From assembly GCA_964578885.1 (NCBI GenBank), contig CAZOEO010000001.1:228524-292523 (forward strand): DNA of 64,000 nt. Direction: 5' to 3'. The stretch's first letter is position 1. The number at the start of each line of letters is the position of its first letter. The translations under genes and the position numbers were made by a program. The notes below the pieces were generated by a model, which saw nothing but the letters and a program-made list of their open reading frames with translations, was not told where the DNA came from and ran no database searches. Origin of the DNA: CAZRHR01 sp964578885 (lineage in GTDB: Bacteria; Bacteroidota; Bacteroidia; CAIKAF01). Below are positions 19,201 to 26,957 of this stretch, one piece after another.

Positions 19201-22200
19201 AATGTTTGGGGTCAGACCTATGCGTTCCCGGTTTATATTACACCAGCTTTAACGTTACCACAGGTTAGTCAGATTGAGTATTTCTGGGATGTGGATCCCG
19301 GTTATGGAAATGCGACATCTTTAAGTGGTTTTACCGTAGGTACGGAAGTAACAGTTCCTTCTGCCATTTCAATTAGTCAATTACAACCAGGTTTAAGGAC
19401 GTTGACTGTACGTGCGAAGTCAAGTGATGGTACATGGTCTGTCGCACATAGTTTTCAGGCGTTAATTTCCAACGTAGCACCCACCTTATCTCCCATTACG
19501 GCCATTGAATATTTTTGGGATACGGATCCCGGTATTGGTAATGCATCGCCCATTACAGCATTTGTTTCTTCTGACACGGTCAATACGCAGGTGGCTGTTC
19601 CGGTAGGCTCCTTGCCGGTAGGCTCTCATGTGTTATTTATTCGAGCCAAAAATGCGCAAGGGCATTGGGGACTTACGCATCGTTGGTCTATATCTATTAC
19701 GGCGCCACCCATTCCTCTTCCTGCAGCTATTTCCAGTTTTGAATATTTCTGGAATACTGATCCGGGATTGGGTAATGCAACAACGGTTTCCAGTTTTACA
19801 CAAGGCATAGATGTGAATCATAGTTTTGCTGTGCCTTTATCCGGATTAAATGCGGGCCTAAATACCCTTGTTTTACGGGCGATTGATACGACAGGAAAGG
19901 TGGGACATAGCTATCCAATGCCAATTTTTATCGTTCCGTCGCAAACTGTGAGCAATTTAACCCAGGTTGAGTATTTCTGGGATACGGATCCTGGATTTGG
20001 AAATGGAACTGCTTTAACTGGTTTTCTGCCGGCCGCGGAAATCAGCGTAAACCATGGTATTTCCCTCGCCTCTGTAACGCCTGGTATTCATACGTTAACG
20101 GTTCGCGGAAAAGATCAGTTGGGTCGTTGGAGCGTTTCACATACTTACAGCGTTATTATTACCAATAATTTGAATCCGGCGCCAGATGTAACGGCCATCG
20201 AATATTTCTGGAATACAGATCCAGGTATTGGCAATGGAACGAATGTGCCGGTAACGTCTCCAGGCATTCAGGTGACGCAGGTGTTCAATATTCCTTTAAA
20301 TGCGTTGAATGCAGGTACGAATACTTTATTTATTCGTTCAAAAAACCAGCAAGGGGCCTGGAGTATTACTCATCGCTTCCCTGTTTTCATTACAGCGCCC
20401 GTCGCCTTGGCACCCGTACAAAGACTTGAATATTTCTGGGATACAGATCCAGGGTATGGGAATGGCGTTGCTGTAACCGGATTTTCTGCGGGTCAGTCTA
20501 TCAATCAGAACGTGGCCATTTCATTGGCCTCGGTAAATCCAGGTTTACGCGTCTTACACTTCCGCGCTCAGGATACTACTGGAAAGTGGGGTCACACCTA
20601 TCCTTATCCGGTGTACATTACACCAAATCTGGCGCTTTCTAATGTGAACCGGGTAGAATACTTCTGGGATGTAGATCCTGGTTATGGAAACGGAACAGCG
20701 ATTTCCGGCATTTCTCCGAATACCGAAATTTCCACCAGTCAGGCTCTTCCTCTTTCTGGTTTGACTCCAGGAATTCATACACTTACTGTTCGGGCCAGGT
20801 CTAACGAAGGTCGCTGGAGCGTGGCACATACATATGCGGTGATTGTTTCCAACATGCCAGCTCAGTTAGAAAACATCACAGCCATCGAGTATTTCTGGAA
20901 TACCGATCCAGGTATGGGGAATGCCACTTCGTTCACTGGATTTTCTCCGGCTACTCAAATTAGTCAAAACATGGTGATTCCTGTTTCTGGATTAAATCAG
21001 GGCATGAACACTCTTTTCATTCGGTCGAAATCATTGTCTGGGCAGTGGAGTATTACCCATCGTTATCCGGTTTATGTAGGTGGTCTTTCAACGGCAGCTC
21101 CCATTACCGCATTTGAATATTTTTGGAATACCGACCCTGGATATGGCAATGGTGCGCCCGTTACCGGTTTCACATTGGCCAATGATGTAAATCATAGCTT
21201 TTTGGTTCCGCTTTCTGGAGTGAATACCGGATTAAATACTTTGCATATTAGGGCGATTGACAGTACTACCCGTTATGGACAAACCTATGCCTTCCCCGTG
21301 TATATGGTTCCTAACCCGACGTTACCGAATTTAACCCGATTGGAATATTATTGGGATACGGATCCGGGCTTTGGTAATGGTACCGCTATTACTGGTTACA
21401 CTCCGGGTAACGAGGTAACGGCTGCAGCAGCTTTGACCCTGTCTTCTTTGAATCCGGGAATTCACACGTTGGCTGTAAGGGGTCGCGATGCTCAAGGACG
21501 TTGGAGTGTGACCCATACATTCGGAGTTGTCGTTTCCAACTTTAATCTTCCAGCTCCTAATATCACTGCCATTGAGTATTTCTGGGATACGGATCCAGGT
21601 ATTGGCAATGGTACAGCTGTTACCAGCTTTACTCCTTCGGATACGGTGAGTACGCAGGTAGCCATTCCTTTGACCATTGCTGCAGGTCCTCACGTGCTGT
21701 TCATTCGCGCTAAAAACGCTCTTGGACATTGGAGCATTACCCATCGTTTCGCCGTCAACGTAACGCTTCCGCCTGTTCCACCTCCTGCACCAATCGCCAG
21801 GTTTGAATACTTCTGGGATACGGATCCCGGACTGGGCAATGCCACGTCGGTTACTGGATTTGCAAATGCAGAACAGGTGAATTATTCCTTTGCGGTGCCA
21901 ATGACCGGACTAAATGCGGGATTGCATACGTTAGTCCTTCGGGCCATCGACTCTACAAATAAGGTGGGCCATAGTTATCCCATGCCCGTGTTTATTGTTC
22001 CACCAACTAATTTGGTGAATATCGACCGTTTGGAGTATTTCTGGGATAATGATCCTGGATATGGAAATGGATCAGCCGTTGTCGGATTTGTTCCAGGTGA
22101 TACCGTAACAGCCATTCAAGCCATTCCGATGCAAAACCTGACCCCGGGCTTCCATACCCTAACGGTGAGGTCCAGGACTTCGGATGGTCGTTGGAGTGTG

Positions 22201-25200
22201 GCGCATTCATACACTATTTTTGTAACGACAGATCCGAATCCGTCCAACATTACACGCATTGAATATTTCTGGAATACGGATCCCGGTATGGGTAATGGGG
22301 TGAATGTTCCTGGCGTAGTGGCCGGATCATTGGTGAATCAGGTCTTCTCTGTGAATTTGTCTGGGTTGTCTCAAGGCGTGAATACCTTGTTTGTGAGGAG
22401 CATGAATGCCAAGGGCAATTATAGTATAACCCACAGGTATCCTGTATTTGTTGGTCAGTCTGGCAATGCGCCCATTAGCAGGTTTGAATATTTTTGGGAT
22501 ACCGACCCCGGATTTGGCGCAGGCACCCAAGTGACCAGTTTCTTACCAGCGACGAACGTAAATCAGAATATTGCCATTCCATTAACCAACCTGAATCCGG
22601 GTGTGCGTACCTTATTTGTGCGCAGTGCGGATACCTTGGGGCGTTGGGGCGGCACGTATGCTTATCCGGTGTATTTAGTTCCGGCTTCCGCCTTGCCACA
22701 GGTGAGTCGTTTGGAATATTTTTGGAACACAGATCCCGGATTTGGAAATGCTACCGCCATTGGTGGGCTTGCTGCCTCAGCTCAAGTGATCGGTACTACA
22801 GCTATTTCTTTGTCAGGCCTACCTGTGGGAGTAAATTATTTGAACATTAGAGCGAAGGATGCCGATGGTCGGTGGTCTGCTACCCATAATTTCAACGTGG
22901 TGGTCGTGCCCATTGGAAATGGAGGAGATGTAACAGCCCTTGAATATTTCTGGGATACTGACCCTGGAAAAGGTAATGCCAATGCCGTGACCAACTTTAC
23001 CGCTTCCGCTTCCGTAACACATTCGTTCCCTGTAAGCATGAGTGGTCTGTCTCAGGGATTGCATCTGCTGTATGTGAGAGGTAAAAACCAATCCGGAGAT
23101 TGGGGTATCACGCATCGTTTCCCTGTCTTTGTGGCCGATCCAAACCAAGGTGGCGGTGCGCCCATAACCAGATATGAATATTTCTGGGATACAGATCCTG
23201 GTATGGGGTCGGCTACCCAGGTAACTGGTTTTGCAACAGGTACTTCTACCAATCATTCTTTTAATATTGCATTATCGGGTCTTACCCCTGGTTTAAGAAC
23301 CTTGCATGTTCGCCCTGCCGATTCACTTGGACGCTGGGGTATTACCCATGCCTATCCGGTGTATGTGATGCCAGATCCTACTTTGCCGAACATTACGCGC
23401 ATGGAATATTTCTGGGATGCAGATCCTGGCATTGGAAACGCTACTGCCATTTCTATTACGCCAGGGCAAACCGCTTCCGGCACGTTAGCTATTCCATTGA
23501 GCAGTTTGGCTACTGGATTGCATACCCTTTCGGTTCGTTCACGCGATGCGCAGGGGCGCTGGTCCGTTACGCACACTTGGTCAGTCATTATTACTAACCT
23601 TGACGCCTCGCCGCAGCCCATTACAGCAGTTGAATATTTCTGGAATACCGATCCAGGTATGGGCAATGCTACGGCACTTACCTCATTTGCCCCGGCTACA
23701 TCTGTAAGTCCATCTTTCGCTATTCCGGTGGGTAACCTTCCTTCCGGCCTTCAGACCTTATTTATTCGTGCGAAAAACCAATCTGGCGCATGGAGTATAA
23801 CCCATCGTTTCCCTGTATTGGTGCAATCTGCGAATGCATTGGCTTCAGCACCTATCCAACGATTCGAATACTTTATCGATACCGATCCCGGATATGGAGC
23901 AGCTACTCAGGTGTCCACTTTCTCTCCTGCCTCACAGGTGAATCAGAACATTTTGATTCCGCTTTCCGGATTGGCAGAAGGAATCAGGAACATTGGCATC
24001 AGGGCCATGGATACGCTTGGTCGTTGGGGACAAACATACCAGTATCCGGTCTATTTACTCAATACGGCCACCAGCCAGGTAGCTGCGCTCGAGTATTACT
24101 GGGATACCGATCCAGGTTTTGGTTCAGCAACGGCCATTCCTGTTTCTCCATCTACAGAAGTCTCTACCACGCAAGCTTTACCATTGTCCAACCTCAATAC
24201 AGGAATGCATAACCTTACAGTAAGGGCGAAAAGCAATACGGGTCGTTGGAGTGTTTCTCACCATTACCCTGTATTTGTTATCGACCAATCTCTTTTACCG
24301 GATACCGTTACCCAGGTTGAATATTTCTTTGACGTAGATCCCGGTATGGGGCAGGCATCCAGCATTTCCGGAATCACGCCGGGCATCAACGTAGACGGTG
24401 TATTCCCCATTCCTTTAAACAATCTGGCTCAGGGATTACATCAGATATTTATCCGTGCGAAAAACCGCAGCGGGCATTGGGGTATCACACACCGCTTCCC
24501 GGTGTATATTCTCAATCAGCAGGTTACACCTGAGGTGGTGGCTGCGGAATACTTTATTGATACGGATCCGGGATTTGGTGCAGCTACTCCAGTACCTGCG
24601 TTTGCCAGTGCTACGGATGTAAATCTGAACCTAGCCGTTTCTCTTTCCAACCTGAGTCAGGGCATTCACCGGCTCTATGTCCGTACCCAAGATAACAGTG
24701 GTGTTTGGGGTCATACCTTCAATGAGATTTTCACTTTGATGAATATTCCAGCTACGCCTGTACCGCTTGCCAAGGGAGAATATTTCTGGGATGTAGACCC
24801 AGGCTTTAACAATGGTACCAACATTCCTGGCGTTACATCGGCCGTACTCAACAGCTTATCTTTTACCATTCCAGCGCCACCCGCGGCTCCGGGTGTACAT
24901 ACGCTTTACACACGTTATCAGGACACTTTAGGTCGTTGGGGACATACCCATGCAGAAATGATGATTGTGTATCCGGGTCCAGATACTGTGCGTAACCTTG
25001 TGGGTCTTGAGTACTTTATTGATACAGATCCCGGTTTAGGTCAGGCCACCTTTGTTCCGTTTACCACGCCCTCTCCGCAGGTAACCGAAGTCGTGAATCT
25101 CCCGATCTGTGGATTGGCTTCCGGTAACTACACTTTATATGTTCGGGTAAAAGATGAAGATGGACGCTATGGCCAGACCTATGCCCATGCGATGTCGGTG

Positions 25201-26865
25201 ACCAATAATGGTGGCAGTCTGCCTATTTCTTTAAGTCAGAATGGCCCCATCTGTACTGGCGACACGCTTTCTCTCCTTGTTACACACGCCACATTCTCCA
25301 GTCCGGCCATTACCTACACTTGGACTGGTCCTAATGGATTTAACCAGACGGTATCTAATCCTTCACTGTTCAATGCCCAAGCCTCGGCATCCGGTATGTA
25401 CACAGTGACTGTTACGAATCCGCTGATTAACTGTTCTGGTGTAGATTCCATCATGGTCTTAGTGAGTTCAGGTGCACCTGCACCGGTGGTACTTTCTCCG
25501 GATACCATTTGTAATGGCGCCAATGTATTGCTTACTGCCTTTAACACAAACACTTCACAGTTCTACTGGTGGGATGCAGCTTCCGGAGGAAATATTATTG
25601 ACTCCGGCTCTACTTTCGTGTCGCAGGCTTTTGTAAACAACACGATGGCATATGAGCAGAAATTATTCTATGTTTCTGCCAACGACACTGTTGGTTGCAG
25701 CGGAAGCAGAACCACCGCCACAGTGCTTGTACGACCTTTGCCTGGTTCCGCCCTGAATCAGAATGTGGTTTATCAGGCCCAGGGAACTACCCTGCCCGTG
25801 AATGCCAATAATTGTATTATTGTAAGTCCTGACCAATGGGTGCAATTTGTGGATGGAAATAACGCATTGATTGCTTCGGTAAAAGAGCCTTCCGGAAGTT
25901 CAAACCTTGGTGCCACGCAAGCTACAGCCACTTTAGTAGAAACCAATGTGGCCGTATTAAACGGAAAACCTTTCCTTCCTAAAGTATTTACCATTACGCC
26001 GGCTAGTCAGCCTGGTCCCAATGATACGGTTTCCGTTCGCTTGTATTTTACCCAGGAAGATTTCGACTCTTTGAATTTTATGGCCGGAGGTGGTTTCACC
26101 ATGAACGAGCTTCAGGTGCGTAAGTATTCTGCTAATCTTACTGGGTCGCAAGTGCTGAACCCTGCGGCTTCCGGCTTTGCACCTGTGATGATAGATACAA
26201 GCAAGATTACGGTTCTCGATTCAATGGTCACCGGATTGTCCAATGTATTTGCCTTGCAGTTCCCTCTAACCAGCTTCTCTACTTTCTTTATCGAATTCAA
26301 CGACAATCCAACGCCATTGCCGGTTACATTAACCGAGTGGGAGGCCAATTGCGATCCAAAAGGTATTCGTTTGGACTGGACTACCCAATCTGAATTAAAT
26401 AACCAAGCCTTTTTTGTGGATCGGAGTTTAGATGGAGAAGAGTGGTCTCGTATTGCCACTATTCCAGGCGCTGGAAACTCTAATGTGGTGAAACACTATT
26501 CTCATGTAGATGGATTCTCTTATCCAGGTTGGGTTTACTATCGCTTGACCCAACAGGATTTCGACGGAACCACTGAAGTATTCTATCCGGTGTCTGCTTT
26601 CTGTGACGGTGCAGAAACAGGTGTATGGGCCAATGCATCTCCCAACCCAACTTTTGGCAAATCCACCATTTCTCATGGGTTTGGAAAGGCTGGTGTAAGG
26701 TGGGAATTAATGGACGTAAGTGGGCGGATTCTACAACGTGGGGTAGATCATAACGAAGGATTTAACATCGACTTGAACGCTGCCGCTCCCGGTACTTATG
26801 TACTCCGCCTTGAGGGTGTTTTGGTACAGGAAACCATTTCATTACGAATCATAAAAGCGCAATAA
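13210..26865 (+). CDS. Giant T9SS-secreted protein with 52 tandem EYFW-DxDPG repeats
   Basis: A 4551-residue exported protein, uninterrupted in frame. Residues 1-29 are a signal peptide (LIVLMSLIPMGAVFAQ). Residues 32 to about 4002 are 52 tandem units of about 76 residues, each opening with EYFWDTDPGFGNGT-like sequence and closing with GIHTLFVRAKDANGRWS then THRFPVFV-like strands. Units occur in a fixed A-B-C order. Units 1-51 contain no cysteine that I could find. Residues about 4003-4370 carry Ig-like segments with cysteines (GPICTGDTLSLLV; DTICNGANVLLTA). Residues about 4371-4551 hold the LPVTLTEWEANC-type domain and the T9SS type A sorting domain (NASPNPTFGKSTI; APGTYVLRLEG). The protein should cross the outer membrane by T9SS. 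The fold suggests a long chain of beta-sandwiches; adhesion, filament formation or a surface layer are possible roles, none shown. I recognise the EYF-DTDPG unit only as a generic Bacteroidota repeat. Confidence 0.92.
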   Translation: MPKNTRHYLCAAVLIVLMSLIPMGAVFAQVSNVQAGEYFWDTDPGFGAGTAISGITPGVSLSQTFAPPLSSLTPGMHTLFVRFRNANGHWSTTHRWPVYILSLPSTVPNISQGEYFWDIDPGYGSGTPISSFSGASSVSSSIAVPLSGLTPGLHVLYLRSRANPGNWGQTHGFPVLVLPTPSLPNVSRLEYFWDNDPGFGNGTLVPGFTAGTAPQTISALVLSSLSPGIHTLMVRGKDSNGKWSQTYVYPVVISNIPSTALHVNQLEYFWNTDPGVGNGTAVTSFTSAVSVTPSVAVPLSGLSAGMNTLFFRGRNANGQWGITHRFPVFVATAASSTTVNAYEYFWDTDPGFGAGTSVTSFSASGSVNQSFAISLNGLSPGLHTLYLRAKGPGALYGQTHAYPVLVQPDATLPTVTRIEYFWDTDPGFGLGTLIPGFSAGLTPSVAASALNLTSLTSGIHTLNVRSRDANGRWSQTYTYPVVVTNFNVSPSQITAIESFWDVDPGMGNGTAVTGFTPGTTVSAISSLPLNGLTSGMHTLFFRGRNADGHWGITQRFPVFVTSIPATSPVASFEYFWNTDPGFGAATQVSGFSPANAVNHTFAIPLTGLSAGIQTLHIRSRNSAGTPGQTYAFPVYVTPVLTLPQLTKLEYWWDTDPGYGSATPVPGFAAGVTPSVTAALPLGNLSPGIHTLGVRGQDQQGRWSVVHTYNVVISNVSSPASNITQVEYFWDVDPGFGAGTPMTGFSAGTSVQAVSAIPLGTLVPGTHVLFTRAKSADGDWSITHRFSVFVSSPPPPPTPGLAQIEYFWDTDPGYGNGVSVPVAPNASVNTNLVVSLSGLTPGVHVLGMRAQDTNGVWGITHPHAVYVLPDLAVTNVSRLEYFWDTDPGFGAGTALPGLVAAPTASVVHGISLSALTQGIHSLTIRGQSSSGKWSVSHTYGVVVLPPSSVASNIVAAEYFWDIDPGFGAGTPVSGITAGPSIAPVLSLPLGSLTPGMHTLFVRGRDANGGWSTTHRFPVFVQQLSTLSPVTQFEYFWDTDPGYGLGTVISGFPPANNVGQNLVVPVSGLQPGVHVLHFRATNQDALTGQTYAFPVWITPAFTLPDVTRLEYFWDADPGIGQGTSVTISSSNDITAVAALPLSGLNTGIHTLAVRAQDNRGAWSVSHTYSVVILDLSGLSNITAVEYFWDTDPGYGSGTAITGFSSGTTVQAVASVALGSLVPGPHVFFVRARDAKGGWSTTHRFSVFVSNPPPPPVPGLAQLEYFWDTDPGYGNGTGVALAPNSQSNTNIAVSTSGLAPGIHVLGMRAQDTNGVWGITHPHPVYMLPAFQLSDVTRVEYFWNADPGYGNATALSGITPSASVSVSQAISMSGLSQGLNYLTVRSRDTQGKWSVAHTYGVLLTNFPITLPDITSVEYFWNTDPGFGQGTPVSGFVQGTQITHAFNIPLNSLSNGINTLFVRGRNALGEWSTTHRFPVLVAAPQISAPVSQFEYFWDTDPGFGNGSIISGFTPGLLANQNIAVSLGALSPGVHVLGVRSADTLNQWGITHTFPVYVTPPLTLDQVIRVEYYWDTDPGFGAGNALSGFSPNTEVSATQAISLSGLTQGIHSLVVRSKSLGGQWSVSHQFSVLVTNLPSSPYAVDALEYFWNTDPGIGNATAVAGFTAGTQVSHVFNIPTSALNTGMNTLFVRGRNSNGDWGIVHRYPVFITSIQSAAPIASLEYFWDNDPGIGNATTVSGFSLAGSVNQNVVVPMASLSPGVHVLGIRAADSTQLWGMTHTFPVYVTPDLTLDNVAAIEYFWDTDPGYGNATSLSGIAPGTTVSSSQALSLSALNPGIHSLMVRSKSATGKWSVAHQWSVLIINTPPLPYQVTAIEYFWNTDPGYGNGVTVSGLTPSTSVSQVLPIPMTGLANGMNSLFIRAQNANGEWSTTHRFPVYVVSISQPTPVAAFEYFWDTDPGYGNGTNVSSFSPAGSVNQNIAVSLLGVNPGLKTLYIRSKDSLNVWGQTYAFPVYITPALTLPQVSQIEYFWDVDPGYGNATSLSGFTVGTEVTVPSAISISQLQPGLRTLTVRAKSSDGTWSVAHSFQALISNVAPTLSPITAIEYFWDTDPGIGNASPITAFVSSDTVNTQVAVPVGSLPVGSHVLFIRAKNAQGHWGLTHRWSISITAPPIPLPAAISSFEYFWNTDPGLGNATTVSSFTQGIDVNHSFAVPLSGLNAGLNTLVLRAIDTTGKVGHSYPMPIFIVPSQTVSNLTQVEYFWDTDPGFGNGTALTGFLPAAEISVNHGISLASVTPGIHTLTVRGKDQLGRWSVSHTYSVIITNNLNPAPDVTAIEYFWNTDPGIGNGTNVPVTSPGIQVTQVFNIPLNALNAGTNTLFIRSKNQQGAWSITHRFPVFITAPVALAPVQRLEYFWDTDPGYGNGVAVTGFSAGQSINQNVAISLASVNPGLRVLHFRAQDTTGKWGHTYPYPVYITPNLALSNVNRVEYFWDVDPGYGNGTAISGISPNTEISTSQALPLSGLTPGIHTLTVRARSNEGRWSVAHTYAVIVSNMPAQLENITAIEYFWNTDPGMGNATSFTGFSPATQISQNMVIPVSGLNQGMNTLFIRSKSLSGQWSITHRYPVYVGGLSTAAPITAFEYFWNTDPGYGNGAPVTGFTLANDVNHSFLVPLSGVNTGLNTLHIRAIDSTTRYGQTYAFPVYMVPNPTLPNLTRLEYYWDTDPGFGNGTAITGYTPGNEVTAAAALTLSSLNPGIHTLAVRGRDAQGRWSVTHTFGVVVSNFNLPAPNITAIEYFWDTDPGIGNGTAVTSFTPSDTVSTQVAIPLTIAAGPHVLFIRAKNALGHWSITHRFAVNVTLPPVPPPAPIARFEYFWDTDPGLGNATSVTGFANAEQVNYSFAVPMTGLNAGLHTLVLRAIDSTNKVGHSYPMPVFIVPPTNLVNIDRLEYFWDNDPGYGNGSAVVGFVPGDTVTAIQAIPMQNLTPGFHTLTVRSRTSDGRWSVAHSYTIFVTTDPNPSNITRIEYFWNTDPGMGNGVNVPGVVAGSLVNQVFSVNLSGLSQGVNTLFVRSMNAKGNYSITHRYPVFVGQSGNAPISRFEYFWDTDPGFGAGTQVTSFLPATNVNQNIAIPLTNLNPGVRTLFVRSADTLGRWGGTYAYPVYLVPASALPQVSRLEYFWNTDPGFGNATAIGGLAASAQVIGTTAISLSGLPVGVNYLNIRAKDADGRWSATHNFNVVVVPIGNGGDVTALEYFWDTDPGKGNANAVTNFTASASVTHSFPVSMSGLSQGLHLLYVRGKNQSGDWGITHRFPVFVADPNQGGGAPITRYEYFWDTDPGMGSATQVTGFATGTSTNHSFNIALSGLTPGLRTLHVRPADSLGRWGITHAYPVYVMPDPTLPNITRMEYFWDADPGIGNATAISITPGQTASGTLAIPLSSLATGLHTLSVRSRDAQGRWSVTHTWSVIITNLDASPQPITAVEYFWNTDPGMGNATALTSFAPATSVSPSFAIPVGNLPSGLQTLFIRAKNQSGAWSITHRFPVLVQSANALASAPIQRFEYFIDTDPGYGAATQVSTFSPASQVNQNILIPLSGLAEGIRNIGIRAMDTLGRWGQTYQYPVYLLNTATSQVAALEYYWDTDPGFGSATAIPVSPSTEVSTTQALPLSNLNTGMHNLTVRAKSNTGRWSVSHHYPVFVIDQSLLPDTVTQVEYFFDVDPGMGQASSISGITPGINVDGVFPIPLNNLAQGLHQIFIRAKNRSGHWGITHRFPVYILNQQVTPEVVAAEYFIDTDPGFGAATPVPAFASATDVNLNLAVSLSNLSQGIHRLYVRTQDNSGVWGHTFNEIFTLMNIPATPVPLAKGEYFWDVDPGFNNGTNIPGVTSAVLNSLSFTIPAPPAAPGVHTLYTRYQDTLGRWGHTHAEMMIVYPGPDTVRNLVGLEYFIDTDPGLGQATFVPFTTPSPQVTEVVNLPICGLASGNYTLYVRVKDEDGRYGQTYAHAMSVTNNGGSLPISLSQNGPICTGDTLSLLVTHATFSSPAITYTWTGPNGFNQTVSNPSLFNAQASASGMYTVTVTNPLINCSGVDSIMVLVSSGAPAPVVLSPDTICNGANVLLTAFNTNTSQFYWWDAASGGNIIDSGSTFVSQAFVNNTMAYEQKLFYVSANDTVGCSGSRTTATVLVRPLPGSALNQNVVYQAQGTTLPVNANNCIIVSPDQWVQFVDGNNALIASVKEPSGSSNLGATQATATLVETNVAVLNGKPFLPKVFTITPASQPGPNDTVSVRLYFTQEDFDSLNFMAGGGFTMNELQVRKYSANLTGSQVLNPAASGFAPVMIDTSKITVLDSMVTGLSNVFALQFPLTSFSTFFIEFNDNPTPLPVTLTEWEANCDPKGIRLDWTTQSELNNQAFFVDRSLDGEEWSRIATIPGAGNSNVVKHYSHVDGFSYPGWVYYRLTQQDFDGTTEVFYPVSAFCDGAETGVWANASPNPTFGKSTISHGFGKAGVRWELMDVSGRILQRGVDHNEGFNIDLNAAAPGTYVLRLEGVLVQETISLRIIKAQ
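13303..25215 (+). repeat. 52-unit tandem coding repeat with three-unit higher-order period
   Basis: In-frame tandem repeat inside the giant gene, averaging 229 bp (about 76 codons) per unit. Counting the EYFW (or variant) motifs gives 52 units. Units fall into three classes in strict rotation. Class A ends in WSITHRFPVFV and often a Pro-rich linker. Class B has VNQN- or VNHS-type sequence and ends in WGQTYAFPVYVTP followed by LP. Class C has RLEYFW and ends in GRWSVxHTYxVVxxN. The A-B-C block is about 687 bp (unit 1 to unit 4). Units 47, 49, 50 and 52 replace the Trp of EYFW with Ile or Phe. Copies differ at many synonymous sites. Confidence 0.95.
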
Positions 26866-26957
26866 CCATGGAAGTGAATCACTTTTCCGCTAAAAATATC
26901 GGATCTTCTGAGAAGAGCCGCTTTTTCAAACTTCAATTATCACGTCAAACAACAGTT

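Noticed and set aside
13542..23666. Numerous 60-145 codon frames on other strands and frames inside the giant repeat gene
   Set aside because: They recur with the repeat period and translate the same DNA motif in another frame (for example many contain PGSVSQKYS), so they are shadows.
13210..26865. Possibility that the 13.7-kb repetitive frame is an assembly artefact
   Set aside because: The 52 units are all different at many synonymous and amino-acid positions, the frame never breaks, and both ends carry unique domains (signal peptide, T9SS). A collapsed or spuriously expanded assembly would show near-identical copies.
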